Shown here piece after piece: positions 1 through 8,497 of a DNA stretch of 64,000 bases. Source of the DNA: Cystobacter fuscus DSM 2262 (GTDB lineage Bacteria; Myxococcota; Myxococcia; Myxococcales; Myxococcaceae); NCBI RefSeq assembly GCF_000335475.2, contig NZ_ANAH02000008.1:1-64000 (forward strand). Reading direction: 5' to 3'. The first letter of the stretch is position 1, and each line of letters opens with the position of its first letter. The position numbers and the translations under genes are program-made. The notes under the pieces were generated by a model. The model worked only from the letters and a program-made list of their open reading frames with translations, ran no database searches and was not told the origin of the DNA.

Positions 1-735
1 GCGCCGCGCCCCCCCGTCGCGGGACAGGTGACGCCGCCTCGTCCCGCCACCGCCGTGGGAGGAGCCGCCACCCCGGCCCACCCGACCATGGCGCCTCGTG
101 TTCCCGGAGCGGCCCCCGGGCAGATGCGGCCCACGACTCCGGTCCCTGGCGCCGCTCCAGGCACCGCCGTCCCCACGGCGCGGCCCGCCGCGACGCCCGT
201 GCGTGCGCCCACGACGGCTCCCGCGATGTCTCCGGCGCCCATGGCGCATCAAACTCCGCCCGTGGCCGCCGCTCCCGAGGTGGCTCCCGCTCCCACCGCG
301 CCCGCGGTGTCGGGAGGCTTCCCCTCGGCGGCGAAGATGACGGCGGCGGGAGGGCGCAAGCCGCGCATCCTCATCGTCGACGACAGCGAGATGACGGCCC
401 GCATCATCGAGGCGGACCTGGTGACCAAGGGCTTCGAGGTGCACATCGCCGACTCCGCGGACAAGGCGACGAAGATCATCCTCAAGAAGCAGACGCGTCC
501 GGACCTCGTGCTGCTGGACGTGCGGATGCCCAACGTGAACGGCGAGCAGTTCTGCCGGTTCATCAAGAGCAACAGCCTCTTCAAGGGCATCAAGGTGCTG
601 CTGTGCTCCGGGGAGAACGTGGAGGAGTTGCAGCGCATCTGCCGCGAGGCCGGCGCCGATGGCTACGTGCCCAAGGACGCCGTGCTGGGCAACCTGGTGG
701 CCAAGGAGCTCAACCCGGTCGTCCCGAACGAGTAG
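1..735 (+). CDS. Response regulator with Pro/Ala-rich N-terminal region (5' end outside window)
   Basis: The frame is open from base 1, so the GTG at 28 is only the first visible start and the gene probably begins upstream. The visible part has about 110 low-complexity residues (Pro, Ala, Thr), then a CheY-type receiver domain from about base 355 to the stop. The receiver has the acidic pair in IVDDSE, the phospho-acceptor Asp in LLDVRMP (codon 517-519), the switch Ser in LLCSGE and the Lys in YVPKDA, so it should be phosphorylatable. There is no output domain after the receiver. Any effector domain (for example PilZ, common in myxobacterial proteins of this style) would lie in the missing N-terminus; that is inference. 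Confidence 0.8.
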   Translation, partial: APRPPVAGQVTPPRPATAVGGAATPAHPTMAPRVPGAAPGQMRPTTPVPGAAPGTAVPTARPAATPVRAPTTAPAMSPAPMAHQTPPVAAAPEVAPAPTAPAVSGGFPSAAKMTAAGGRKPRILIVDDSEMTARIIEADLVTKGFEVHIADSADKATKIILKKQTRPDLVLLDVRMPNVNGEQFCRFIKSNSLFKGIKVLLCSGENVEELQRICREAGADGYVPKDAVLGNLVAKELNPVVPNE

Positions 736-763
736 TCCCCTCCCCTCCTCCCGGAGCCCGCCG

Positions 764-2212
764 CTACACGCCCGGTGGGCGCCGGAAGGGACCGGCCACC
801 TCGGCCAGGGCCTCGGCCACGGACAGCAGGGCCTCGTCCTTCCACCGCCGGCCCACCACCTGGACGCCCAGGGGCAGTGTCCGCCCGGACGCGGGAGGCA
901 GCGGCATCGCCACCACCGGGTGTCCCGTCAGGTTGAAGAAGTTCGAGAAGCCGCACGTGCCCTCCATGTACGGCACGCGCCGTGCGTCCACCTCCACCCA
1001 GTCTCCGCTCGGGCGGTGGGTGAAGGCCGCGCCCATCGTCACCGGGCACAGCCAGGCGTCCCACCCCACGAGGAAGTCCTCCACCTTCGCCATCATCTGA
1101 TCGCGCACCGAGAGCGCCTGGACGTAGTCCGTCATCCGGCCCCACAGCCCACGAACGATGCCGCGGTTGATGGCCGAGTCGCCCCGCATGGAGCGAAAGT
1201 GCAGGGCCGTCATGACGCGGGCAGGCAGGGGGATCTCCGCGCCCACCTCGGCGCCCAGCAACTGGCCCCAGGCCGTCCACACCGCGTCGAAGTCGATCTC
1301 CGGCGTGCGCCGCTCCACCACGCACCCCGCCCCTTCCAGGGTCCGCGCCAGTCCCGCCAGCGCCGCGCGCGTCTGTGCCGAGACGGGCATGCCGCCAAAG
1401 TCGTCCGTCCACACGAAGCGGTACGAGCGCAGCTCCCGCCTCGGCACCTCCTGGAAGGGCACCGGGGGCATCTCCGTGTCCACGCCATCCGGCCCGGAGA
1501 GGATCCGCAGCGCGAGCCGCAGATCCTCCACCGTGCGCGCCAGCGGCCCGGCCACGCCCTGGTGGCGCACGCCGCGCGCAGTGCCCGGCAGGCCCGGGAT
1601 GTGGCCGGACAGGGGGATGCGGCCATCGGTGGGCTTGAGGCCGAACACGCCGCAGTAGTGCGAGGGGATGCGGATGGAGCCGCCGATGTCACTGCCCACC
1701 TCGAGGGGGCTCATCCCCGCCGCCACCGCCACCGCGCCGCCCCCGGAGCTGCCTCCCGGCGTGCGCTCCACGTCCCAGGGGTTGTTCGTCCGGCCGAAGA
1801 CGGTGTTGTGCGTCTGCGTGTCCAGCGCGAGCCGGGGCAGGTTCGTCTTGCCCACCACGACGGCGCCCGCCGCCTTGAGCCGGGCCACCACCGTCGCGTC
1901 CCGCTTTGGCACGTAGTCCGCCAGGCGCTCGAAGCCGCTCGTGGTGCGCAGCCCCGTCGTCTCGAAGGCATCCTTGATGGTGAGGGGCACGCCGTGCAGG
2001 GGCCCCCACACCTCGCCGCGCGCGAGCGCCTCGTCGGCCTCGCGCGCCCGCGCCCGCGCCCGCGCCTCGTCCAATGTCACGAGGGCATTGAGCCGCACGT
2101 TGTTGCGCGCCACCTGCTGGAGATGGGCCTCCAGCAATTCCACGGCGGACACGTCACGAAGGCGCACGCGCTCCGCCATCTCATGGGCGGGCAGAAAGGC
2201 GAGTTCTTGCAT
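764..2212 (-). CDS. Amidase signature family hydrolase
   Basis: 482-residue amidase of the amidase-signature (GatA/FAAH-like) family, which hydrolyses amide bonds of small or acylated substrates. The Ser-cisSer-Lys triad is intact: Lys80 in LTIKDA, Ser155 in PGGSSGGG and nucleophile Ser179 in GSDIGGSI. The spacings of 75 and 24 residues are those of characterised family members. The substrate cannot be read from the sequence, and there is no GatB or GatC partner nearby, so a role in Gln-tRNA formation is unlikely. The start lies 9 bases after the stop of the upstream radical SAM gene on the same strand, so the two are probably one transcript. Confidence 0.9.
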   Translation of the reverse strand: MQELAFLPAHEMAERVRLRDVSAVELLEAHLQQVARNNVRLNALVTLDEARARARAREADEALARGEVWGPLHGVPLTIKDAFETTGLRTTSGFERLADYVPKRDATVVARLKAAGAVVVGKTNLPRLALDTQTHNTVFGRTNNPWDVERTPGGSSGGGAVAVAAGMSPLEVGSDIGGSIRIPSHYCGVFGLKPTDGRIPLSGHIPGLPGTARGVRHQGVAGPLARTVEDLRLALRILSGPDGVDTEMPPVPFQEVPRRELRSYRFVWTDDFGGMPVSAQTRAALAGLARTLEGAGCVVERRTPEIDFDAVWTAWGQLLGAEVGAEIPLPARVMTALHFRSMRGDSAINRGIVRGLWGRMTDYVQALSVRDQMMAKVEDFLVGWDAWLCPVTMGAAFTHRPSGDWVEVDARRVPYMEGTCGFSNFFNLTGHPVVAMPLPPASGRTLPLGVQVVGRRWKDEALLSVAEALAEVAGPFRRPPGV

Positions 2213-2221
2213 CCACCGAGT

Positions 2222-3526
2222 CTATGCCCGATCCCCTCGCCCCTGTCGCTCGTCGAGACCGCGCGCGAAGTTGCCGATGACGAGCCCTGGCCGGGCCGCC
2301 TTGAGCCGGCGCAGCAGCTCGCGGATGCCCACCGGCTCTCCGCCCGCGCCCTTGTCGCGCGCCACCTCCAGGTACTGGATGGGATCGATGCACAGCGAGC
2401 GCGTCTGCACCTGATCCACCTTGTACTTCTTCACCAGTTTCGCCAGCGCCTGCACCTCGCCCTCCCGGTCGGTGACGCCCGGGAAGAGCAGCAGGTTGAG
2501 CGCGAGGTAGGCCCCGCGCTCGCGCGCCAGGGCGATGGACGCCTCCACGTCCTCCCAGCCGTACTTCACCGGCTTGTAGTAGGCCTCGTAGAGATCCTTC
2601 ACCGCCGAGTTGAGCGACACGCGGATGGCGTCCAGGCCCGCGTCGAAGAGCGCCTCGAGGCCGTGGGTGAGGCTCGCGTTGGTGTTGATGTTGATGGAGC
2701 CGCGCGAGGAGTGGGCGCGCATGTAGCGGATGGACTCGGCGATGAACTTCCAGCGCGTGAGCGGCTCGCCCTCGCACCCCTGGCCGAAGCTGACCATGGT
2801 GCGGCCCGGCGCGTGCTCCAGGTGGTAGAGGCCAATGGCGCCCATCTCCTCGGCGCTCGGCCCGTCATCCATGCGCTCGTGCGAGGCGGGCGGCCCGTCG
2901 GCGGGCTGATCCGAGATGCAGCCCACGCAGCGCGCGTTGCACATCACCGAGGCGGGGATGGCGCCCTCGTCGCGCACGTAGAAGATGTTCTGCGAGGTGA
3001 AGCACCGGTAGAGCATGGCGCACGTGGTGAGCTGCTTGAGCACGCGGTTGCCGGGAAAGCGCGCCAGGTGCGTGTCCACCAGCTTCTTGAGCTCCGGGGT
3101 GGAATAGCGCTCCGGCTCCCAGTGCGAGCGCTTGTCGGTGTGGATGGCCCACGCCACCGGGCCGTCCTCGCCCCAGGCGGCGGCCGTGTACGCCCACTGC
3201 GGCAGCACCGGCCCGGAGGCCTTCACCTCGCCGGGCAGGAACGTGCGCGTGTAGCCCGGGGGCAACAGCGCGCCCACGGCGCTGGGCACGAAGGTCTTCC
3301 CCTCCAGCTTCATCTCGCGCACCAGCTCCAACTCGCCCGTCTCCGGGTTCAGCCCCACCGGCAGCCGGCCAGGCAGATGCACGAGCCGTCCCGCGGAGGG
3401 CAACGGAATGGGCTTGTCCTGCGGCGGGACGAGTTCCTCCCCACTGCGCAAGGTGGCCAACAGGTAGGGGTGCTCCATCACCCGGCCCTTGGGATCCGCG
3501 AACAACAACTTCGGTGCCTGCGTCAT
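2222..3526 (-). CDS. Radical SAM protein
   Basis: 434 residues from the ATG at 3526 (MTQAPKLLF); an in-frame ATG lies six codons upstream at 3544 and neither has a strong Shine-Dalgarno. The CxxxCxxC iron-sulfur motif is C196-NAR-C200-VG-C203, followed by a Gly/Glu stretch (FGQGCEGEPL) typical of the SAM-binding part of a radical SAM barrel. About 190 residues of unassigned sequence precede the motif. There is no extra cysteine cluster of the SPASM type at the C-terminus. It probably forms an operon with the downstream amidase, which may act on its product; the reaction is unknown. Confidence 0.8.
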   Translation of the reverse strand: MTQAPKLLFADPKGRVMEHPYLLATLRSGEELVPPQDKPIPLPSAGRLVHLPGRLPVGLNPETGELELVREMKLEGKTFVPSAVGALLPPGYTRTFLPGEVKASGPVLPQWAYTAAAWGEDGPVAWAIHTDKRSHWEPERYSTPELKKLVDTHLARFPGNRVLKQLTTCAMLYRCFTSQNIFYVRDEGAIPASVMCNARCVGCISDQPADGPPASHERMDDGPSAEEMGAIGLYHLEHAPGRTMVSFGQGCEGEPLTRWKFIAESIRYMRAHSSRGSININTNASLTHGLEALFDAGLDAIRVSLNSAVKDLYEAYYKPVKYGWEDVEASIALARERGAYLALNLLLFPGVTDREGEVQALAKLVKKYKVDQVQTRSLCIDPIQYLEVARDKGAGGEPVGIRELLRRLKAARPGLVIGNFARGLDERQGRGDRA

Positions 3527-3581
3527 GATCCCGTTAACTACCATTGAAGGGCGCGGCTTTCGACGCATGCCTGGGCGCGTC

Positions 3582-3610
3582 TTGACTCCCCCCAGGGCCC
3601 TGCCTAGGGT
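3582..3610 (+). promoter_or_regulatory. Putative sigma-70 type promoter of ald
   Basis: TTGACT (3582-3587), a 17-base spacer and TAGGGT (3605-3610) lie about 52 bases upstream of the ald start. This is the best match to a housekeeping promoter in the window. No transcript data. Confidence 0.5.
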
Positions 3611-3661
3611 CCGCCCGCTTTTCGCCGCGCCTGGATCGCGGCGCATCTGGAGGCATTCCAC

Positions 3662-4798
3662 GTGATTGTCGGCGTTCCCAAGGAAATCAAGACCCGGGAG
3701 TACCGGGTGGGCATGGTTCCGGCGGGGGTCCGTGCGCTCACCAGCGCGGGTCACACCGTGCTCGTCGAAACCAATGCGGGCGGTGGGTCGGGCATCCCCG
3801 ACTCGGAGTACCAGCGGGTGGGCGCGCAGATCGTCCAGACCGCGGACGAGGTGTGGAAGCGCGCCGAGATGGTCGTCAAGGTCAAGGAGCCCATCGCGCC
3901 CGAGTACGAGCGCATCCAGGACGGGCAGATCATCTACACCTACTTCCACCTGGCGGGCGTGGACCCGGAGCTCACCCGCACGCTGGTGAAGAAGCGCGCC
4001 TCGGCGGTGGCCTACGAGACCATCCAACTGGATGACGGCAGCCTGCCGCTGCTCAAGCCCATGAGCGAGGTGGCCGGGAAGATGGCCATCCAGGTGGGCG
4101 CCGCGTGCCTGGAGAAGGCGCACGGGGGCAAGGGGATCCTCCTGGGCGGCGTGCCCGGCGTGCGCCGCGGCCGCGTGGTGGTGCTGGGCGGCGGCGTGGT
4201 GGGCACCTGCGCGGCCAAGGTCGCCGTGGGCATGGGCGCGGAGGTGACGCTCATCGACATCAACCTCGAGCGCCTCACCTACCTGGATGACGTGTTCCTC
4301 GGCCGCGTGGCCACGCTCGCCTCGGACTCGGAGAGCATCTCGCGCAGCGTGCGCGAGGCGGATCTCGTCATCGGCGGCGTGCTCATCCCCGGCGGCAAGG
4401 CGCCCAAGCTCGTCTCCGAGGCCCTCATCGCCGAGATGAGCCCCGGCTCCGTGGTGGTGGACGTGGCGGTGGACCAGGGCGGCTGCATCGAGACGTGCGT
4501 GCCCACCACCCACGACAACCCCACCTTCGTGAAGCACGGCGTCGTCCACTACTGCGTGGCCAACATGCCGGGCGCCGTCCCCCAGACGTCCACCTTCGCC
4601 CTCACCAACACCACCCGGCCCTACGCCCGCAAGATCGCCGACCTCGGCCTCGTCGAGGCCATCAAGTCCGACAAGGCGCTCGCCCGCGGCCTCAACACCT
4701 ACAACGGCCACGTCACCTACGAGACCGTCGCCAAGGACCTGGGCTACAGCTACCTGCCCATCCTCGACGCCATCGGCGCCAAGGGTGCGGCGAAGTAG
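3662..4798 (+). CDS. ald: Alanine dehydrogenase
   Basis: 378 residues, close to the usual 371-374 of the family. NAD-dependent oxidative deamination of L-alanine to pyruvate and ammonia. The substrate-binding and catalytic residues Lys75 (VKVKEP) and His96 (YTYFHLAG) are at the same numbers as in well-studied Ald enzymes. The Rossmann nucleotide-binding loop reads [13 protein letters not shown] around residue 180. The GTG start is set by GGAGG at 3649-3653, 8 bases upstream. It has a promoter-like sequence in front and a strong stem-loop behind, so it is probably monocistronic. In myxobacteria it would link amino-acid feeding to central metabolism. Confidence 0.96.
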   Translation: MIVGVPKEIKTREYRVGMVPAGVRALTSAGHTVLVETNAGGGSGIPDSEYQRVGAQIVQTADEVWKRAEMVVKVKEPIAPEYERIQDGQIIYTYFHLAGVDPELTRTLVKKRASAVAYETIQLDDGSLPLLKPMSEVAGKMAIQVGAACLEKAHGGKGILLGGVPGVRRGRVVVLGGGVVGTCAAKVAVGMGAEVTLIDINLERLTYLDDVFLGRVATLASDSESISRSVREADLVIGGVLIPGGKAPKLVSEALIAEMSPGSVVVDVAVDQGGCIETCVPTTHDNPTFVKHGVVHYCVANMPGAVPQTSTFALTNTTRPYARKIADLGLVEAIKSDKALARGLNTYNGHVTYETVAKDLGYSYLPILDAIGAKGAAK

Positions 4799-4820
4799 TC
4801 GCTCGTCCTACCTGAACCGA

Positions 4821-4862
4821 CGTCCCCCCCCTTTTCAGCGGGGGGGACGGGAATAAGTTTTC
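4821..4862 (+). terminator. Rho-independent-like terminator after ald
   Basis: Perfect 10-bp stem (4821-4830 pairs with 4840-4849, CGTCCCCCCC arm) with a 9-base loop, followed by a short run of T at 4858-4861. A second, 6-bp hairpin (CTGCCC-TTTC-GGGCAG) lies at 4877-4892. Confidence 0.7.
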
Positions 4863-4912
4863 CCCCCGCGCGTCTCCTGCCCTTTCGGGCAGCCGTGCAA
4901 ACGGCGCGAGGT

Positions 4913-4932
4913 GATTGGCTTGTTGTCCAATC
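4913..4932. promoter_or_regulatory. Inverted repeat upstream of the sigma factor gene
   Basis: GATTGG and CCAATC separated by 8 bases, 75 bases upstream of the sigma factor start. A TTGACG follows at 4949-4954 but has no good -10 partner. Possibly a regulator site; weak. Confidence 0.25.
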
Positions 4933-5006
4933 TGTTCCCGTACATACATTGACGGGTGGACCACGACTCATTTGCCTGCAATTTCGGGCCTTTGGAAGGC
5001 GGGAGC

Positions 5007-5663
5007 ATGCTGGACTTCAGGCAGAACAATCGGACCAAGCAGGAGTTCGAGGAACTGGCCCTGGCCCACCTCGATCCGCTGTACTCCGCGGCCTTGCGGC
5101 TGACGAAGAACGAGCGGGATGCCGAGGACCTGGTGCAGGACACCTGCATGCGGGCCTACCGCTTTTTCGACAAGTTCGAGCGGGGCACCAACATCAAGGC
5201 CTGGCTGTTCAAGATCCTCACCAACACCTTCATCAACCGCTATCGCCGCAAGGTGAAGGAGCGCAGTGTGGTGGAAGGTGTGGAGCGCGAGGCGGTACAT
5301 GAGCGCTTCGTGAGCCGGGACGCCACGGACTTCGCGGCCAACCCCGAGCAGTACTTCTTCGATCGGCTCCTGTCGGACGACGTGTTGAGGGCCATCGACG
5401 CGCTGCCCATCGACTTCCGGCTGGTGGTGATCCTCGCGGACCTGCAGGAGTTCTCCTACAAGGAGATCGCGGAGATCCTCGAGTGTCCCGTGGGCACGGT
5501 GATGAGCCGGCTGTTCCGGGGCCGCAAGCTGCTGCAGAAGACCCTGAAGGAGTACGCCGAGGGCACCGGCGTGCTGCGTCAGGAGGCGGGTGGCGAGCCG
5601 GTGAATCTCGAGAACGCCACGGCGAGCCTGGACGAGTATCGTCGCAGGAAGAAGGTGGGGTAG
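5007..5663 (+). CDS. ECF (RpoE-type) RNA polymerase sigma factor
   Basis: Extracytoplasmic-function sigma factor, 219 residues from the ATG at 5007 (MLDFRQNN), chosen because GGAAGGCGGGAG precedes it; an in-frame ATG at 4956 lacks such a site. Region 2 covers about residues 18-85 ([20 protein letters not shown] and onward) and region 4 about 130-185, with a helix-turn-helix around [20 protein letters not shown]. It has no extra C-terminal domain beyond ~35 charged residues. The next gene encodes a zinc-binding anti-sigma factor, so activity is likely released by an envelope signal. A large stem-loop separates the two genes. Confidence 0.93.
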   Translation: MLDFRQNNRTKQEFEELALAHLDPLYSAALRLTKNERDAEDLVQDTCMRAYRFFDKFERGTNIKAWLFKILTNTFINRYRRKVKERSVVEGVEREAVHERFVSRDATDFAANPEQYFFDRLLSDDVLRAIDALPIDFRLVVILADLQEFSYKEIAEILECPVGTVMSRLFRGRKLLQKTLKEYAEGTGVLRQEAGGEPVNLENATASLDEYRRRKKVG

Positions 5664-5674
5664 TCCGAGGTTGA

Positions 5675-5706
5675 TGGGCCCGGAGAAATATTTCTCCACG
5701 GGCCCA
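5675..5706 (+). promoter_or_regulatory. Large stem-loop between sigma and anti-sigma genes
   Basis: TGGGCCC (5675-5681) and GGAGAAAT (5682-5689) pair with ATTTCTCC (5690-5697) and GGGCCCA (5700-5706). The 15-bp stem is broken only by a 2-base bulge, with no unpaired loop bases by simple pairing. It lies 11 bases after the sigma factor stop and 26 bases before the anti-sigma start. There is no T-run, so attenuation, mRNA processing or a protein-binding palindrome are all possible. Confidence 0.6.
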
Positions 5707-5732
5707 CCGCCTTCACCCCTCCCTGAGCGCTC

Positions 5733-6563
5733 ATGACCTGCCAGGAATTCGAGTCGATTCTCTACCTGTACCTCGATGGGGAGTTCCAACCCGAGGAGCG
5801 CGTGAGCGCGGAAGCGCACCTGAAGGGGTGCGCCACGTGCGCGCGCCGGGTGCACGCGGAGGGGCAGTTGAGGCAGTCGCTGCGCCGGGCCGCGCGCCAC
5901 TCCGTGGAGACGTCCCGGGCCCCGGCGGCCCTACGCTCCCGGCTCCAGGCCAATCTCCACCAGGAGCAGCGCCGGGCGGCCCAGGCGGCGTGGTTGCGCA
6001 TGGGAGCCGCGGCCCTGGTGTTGGTGACCGTGGGCGGTGGCACCTGGATGGCGCTGCGCCCCGAGCACCGCCAGCGCTACATGGAGGATGCCGTCCGGCG
6101 CCACACCAAGAAGCTCCCGGTGGAGATCGTCGGGGTGTCGCACGAGAACGTGGAGGCGTGGTTCGACGGCAAGTTGGATCACCGCGTGTCCGTGCCCCGG
6201 CTGCACGATGTGCGGCTGTCCGGCGCGCGCATCTCCAACGTGACGGATCGCCCCGCCGCGTACATCAGCTACGAGCACAACGCGGAAGGCCAGGGCGGAC
6301 CCGCGCGGCGCATCGGGGTGTTCGTCTTCGATGACGCCCGGCGCGAGGTCGAGGCTCCCACCCTTCCCGCGGTGCAGGTCGGCTCCAGCCTCGGCTACAA
6401 CGTGGCCATGTGGCGCGACGGGGAGCTCGTCTACGAGCTGGTGTCGGATCTCAACGAAGCGGACATCCGCCGCATGCTCGCCGAGCAGTCGGCCCAGAAG
6501 GCCGCGGCCGTGGCGCCGACGACGCCGTCCGTGCCCGTGCTCCCCGTGTCGCTACATCCTTGA
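5733..6563 (+). CDS. Zinc-finger (ZAS/zf-HC2) transmembrane anti-sigma factor
   Basis: 276 residues. The cytoplasmic N-terminus has the ZAS motif HxxxCxxC (H29, C33, C36) plus Cys3, the arrangement that binds zinc and clamps ECF sigma factors. One membrane span lies at about residues 85-107 (MGAAALVLVTVGGGTWMAL). The outer ~165 residues form an envelope domain without an assigned family that could sense the signal. Its position directly after the ECF sigma gene, 69 bases downstream on the same strand, supports a cognate pair. The start has only a weak ribosome site (GAGC). Confidence 0.9.
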   Translation: MTCQEFESILYLYLDGEFQPEERVSAEAHLKGCATCARRVHAEGQLRQSLRRAARHSVETSRAPAALRSRLQANLHQEQRRAAQAAWLRMGAAALVLVTVGGGTWMALRPEHRQRYMEDAVRRHTKKLPVEIVGVSHENVEAWFDGKLDHRVSVPRLHDVRLSGARISNVTDRPAAYISYEHNAEGQGGPARRIGVFVFDDARREVEAPTLPAVQVGSSLGYNVAMWRDGELVYELVSDLNEADIRRMLAEQSAQKAAAVAPTTPSVPVLPVSLHP

Positions 6564-6626
6564 TCCGGCTCGGGTTGCTCGCTTCTCCCAGCAGCCTGAC
6601 GGCCGGGCCCCCTCTTGGACCGAAGA

Positions 6627-6655
6627 TTGACGGTCTGGGTGTGCGCCGATAGCCT
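6627..6655 (+). promoter_or_regulatory. Putative promoter of frzS
   Basis: TTGACG (6627-6632), 17 bases, TAGCCT (6650-6655), giving a leader of about 75 bases before the frzS start. Sequence match only. Confidence 0.35.
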
Positions 6656-6736
6656 CCGAGCGATTTTCTTCCAGACTCGTCGCTCCCGCGTCCCACCGCG
6701 GGAAGCGCGCGCTCCTCCTGGTCCGGCACCTCTTCC

Positions 6737-8419
6737 ATGTCCAAGAACATCCTGATTGTCGAAAGTGACACCACGCTCTCCGCGACGCTGCGAGAGGCCC
6801 TGGAGGCCCGGGGCTTCGCGGCGCAGGAGACCACCGACGGCAAGGGGAGTGTGGAGCGCATCCGTCAGGAGCGGCCGGATCTGGTGGTGCTCGCGGTGGA
6901 CCTGTCCGCGGGGCAGAACGGCTACCTCATCTGCGGCAAGCTCAAGAAGGACGACGAGCTCAAGCCCATCCCCATCATCATCATCGGCAACCCGGACGGC
7001 TTCGCGCAGCACCGCAAGCTCAAGGCACACGCGGATGACTACGTCTCCAAGCCGGTGAACCCCGAGGAGCTGGTGGAGCGCGTGGGCGGGCTCATCGGCT
7101 TCCCGGAGCTGCCCGCGGGCGAGGTCGTCGACGACGGCTTCGCGCTCGGGGACCTGGACGGCTCGGGCGATGCGCCGATGCAGGGCGAGGAGCTGGCCAT
7201 CGAGGGCGAGCCGCTGGAGAGCCAGGGCGATGATCTCTCACTCGACAATCCCTTCGGCGAGCCGGGCGAGCCGCTCGGCGGCATCGAGGAGCCGGTGGAA
7301 GCGCCCGACGAGCTGCGCTCGCCGGAAGAGGACTACGGTGGCCTGGATGACCTGAGCGGCGGCGGGGACGACAACGAGCTGGACTCGCTGGGCGTCAGCG
7401 ACGACAAGACGATGGTGGGCTTCCGGATGCCCACCGCGCCCCCGCCCGCCCCCACTCCGGTGCCCCGCCCTTCCATGGTGATGCCCGCGGTGACGAGCCG
7501 TGCCGCGGCCCCCACCCCGGCCCCTGTTCCCACCCCGGCCCCCGTCCGCGTCACGGCCCCGGCCCGCACGGCCCCGAGCGCCCCCGCGGCCTCCGCCGCG
7601 GACATGGCGGAGCTGCGCAACCTGCGCGCCCGTGTGGCCGAGCTGGAAGGCGCCCTGGACGATGCCCGCAACCAGGCGAGCACCGCCGAGTCCCGCGTGG
7701 CCGAGCTGGAAGCCGAGCTGGAGTCGCGCACCACCGAGCTGGAGACGCTCAAGTCCAGCGCCGGCAAGAATGATCAGGCCACCCTGACGCTGCGCGAGGC
7801 CTCCAACCGCAAGGATCGGGAGATCCTCCGGCTCAAGACGGAGCTGAACCAGAAGGAGCAGGAGATCGTCGAGCAGCAGGATCGTCTGCTCGCGCTGGAG
7901 CAGCAGACCAACGGCTCCTCCGAGGAGCTCGCCCGGAAGGACTCGCAGCTCAAGGTGCTGCAGGCCAAGGCGGAGCAGCTCCTGATGGATCGTCGGCGCG
8001 TGGAGCAACAGGCCACGGCACTCAAGGAAGAGGCCCGGAGCGCCACGGCGCGCGCCACGGCGCTGCAGGCCGAGGTGGAGCAGTACCAGATGCAGTCGGG
8101 CGAGGTGGAGGATCTCCGGGCGCGGGCGGATCAGCTCGAGGCGGAGCTGACGTTGGCGCGCAACGACGTGGACGCCGCCCGGGCGGAGCTGGACGATGCT
8201 CGCGCCCAGGCCAGCCAGGAGAGCGACGAGCTGCGTCGGCGCGTCACCGAGCTGGAGGACGCGGTGTCCCGCAACGAGGGCCGGGTGGCTCGCCTCTACA
8301 CGCGCATCAAGGCCGACGAGAAGGTGCGCGAGAAGGCGAAGAAGGCGCTGGCCATCGCCTCGCAGCTCATGGAAGAGCAGCCGGTGGCGATCCACGACGA
8401 CGAGGAAGCGGTGGCCTGA
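6737..8419 (+). CDS. frzS: FrzS, polar social-motility protein with atypical receiver domain
   Basis: 560 residues. The N-terminal ~125 residues closely resemble the FrzS receiver of Myxococcus xanthus (starts MSKNILIVES). Asp55 lies in VDLSAGQNG, but the switch Thr/Ser after strand 4 is absent (IIIGNPDG), while His92, Tyr102 and Lys105 are kept. This fits the known phosphorylation-independent receiver. An acidic stretch (about 130-220) and a Pro/Ala linker (about 225-290) follow, then a long coiled coil (about 290-540). FrzS cycles between cell poles and directs type IV pilus-based S-motility. The start has no obvious Shine-Dalgarno but matches the family N-terminus. Confidence 0.93.
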   Translation: MSKNILIVESDTTLSATLREALEARGFAAQETTDGKGSVERIRQERPDLVVLAVDLSAGQNGYLICGKLKKDDELKPIPIIIIGNPDGFAQHRKLKAHADDYVSKPVNPEELVERVGGLIGFPELPAGEVVDDGFALGDLDGSGDAPMQGEELAIEGEPLESQGDDLSLDNPFGEPGEPLGGIEEPVEAPDELRSPEEDYGGLDDLSGGGDDNELDSLGVSDDKTMVGFRMPTAPPPAPTPVPRPSMVMPAVTSRAAAPTPAPVPTPAPVRVTAPARTAPSAPAASAADMAELRNLRARVAELEGALDDARNQASTAESRVAELEAELESRTTELETLKSSAGKNDQATLTLREASNRKDREILRLKTELNQKEQEIVEQQDRLLALEQQTNGSSEELARKDSQLKVLQAKAEQLLMDRRRVEQQATALKEEARSATARATALQAEVEQYQMQSGEVEDLRARADQLEAELTLARNDVDAARAELDDARAQASQESDELRRRVTELEDAVSRNEGRVARLYTRIKADEKVREKAKKALAIASQLMEEQPVAIHDDEEAVA

Positions 8420-8428
8420 GCCCCTCGT

Positions 8429-8449
8429 GCCCGTCCTTCCCGGGCGGGC
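8429..8449. terminator. Stem-loop between convergent genes frzS and the 8498-9649 gene
   Basis: GCCCGTCC-TTCCC-GGGCGGGC, an 8-bp stem with one G-T pair. A second GC hairpin follows near 8460-8480. No T-run, so intrinsic termination is only possible. Confidence 0.4.
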
Positions 8450-8497
8450 GCGTGCTGGAGCGGGGGCCTCGCGCCCCCTGCCCCGCGGAAGACGGCC

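Noticed and set aside
659-3547. Long plus-strand open frame opposite the amidase and radical SAM genes
   Set aside because: Same antisense composition artefact; the minus-strand genes have complete catalytic motifs.
4956-5006. Upstream ATG as the sigma factor start
   Set aside because: No ribosome site, and the extra 17 residues do not look like sigma region 1 or 2; ATG 5007 has a strong site.
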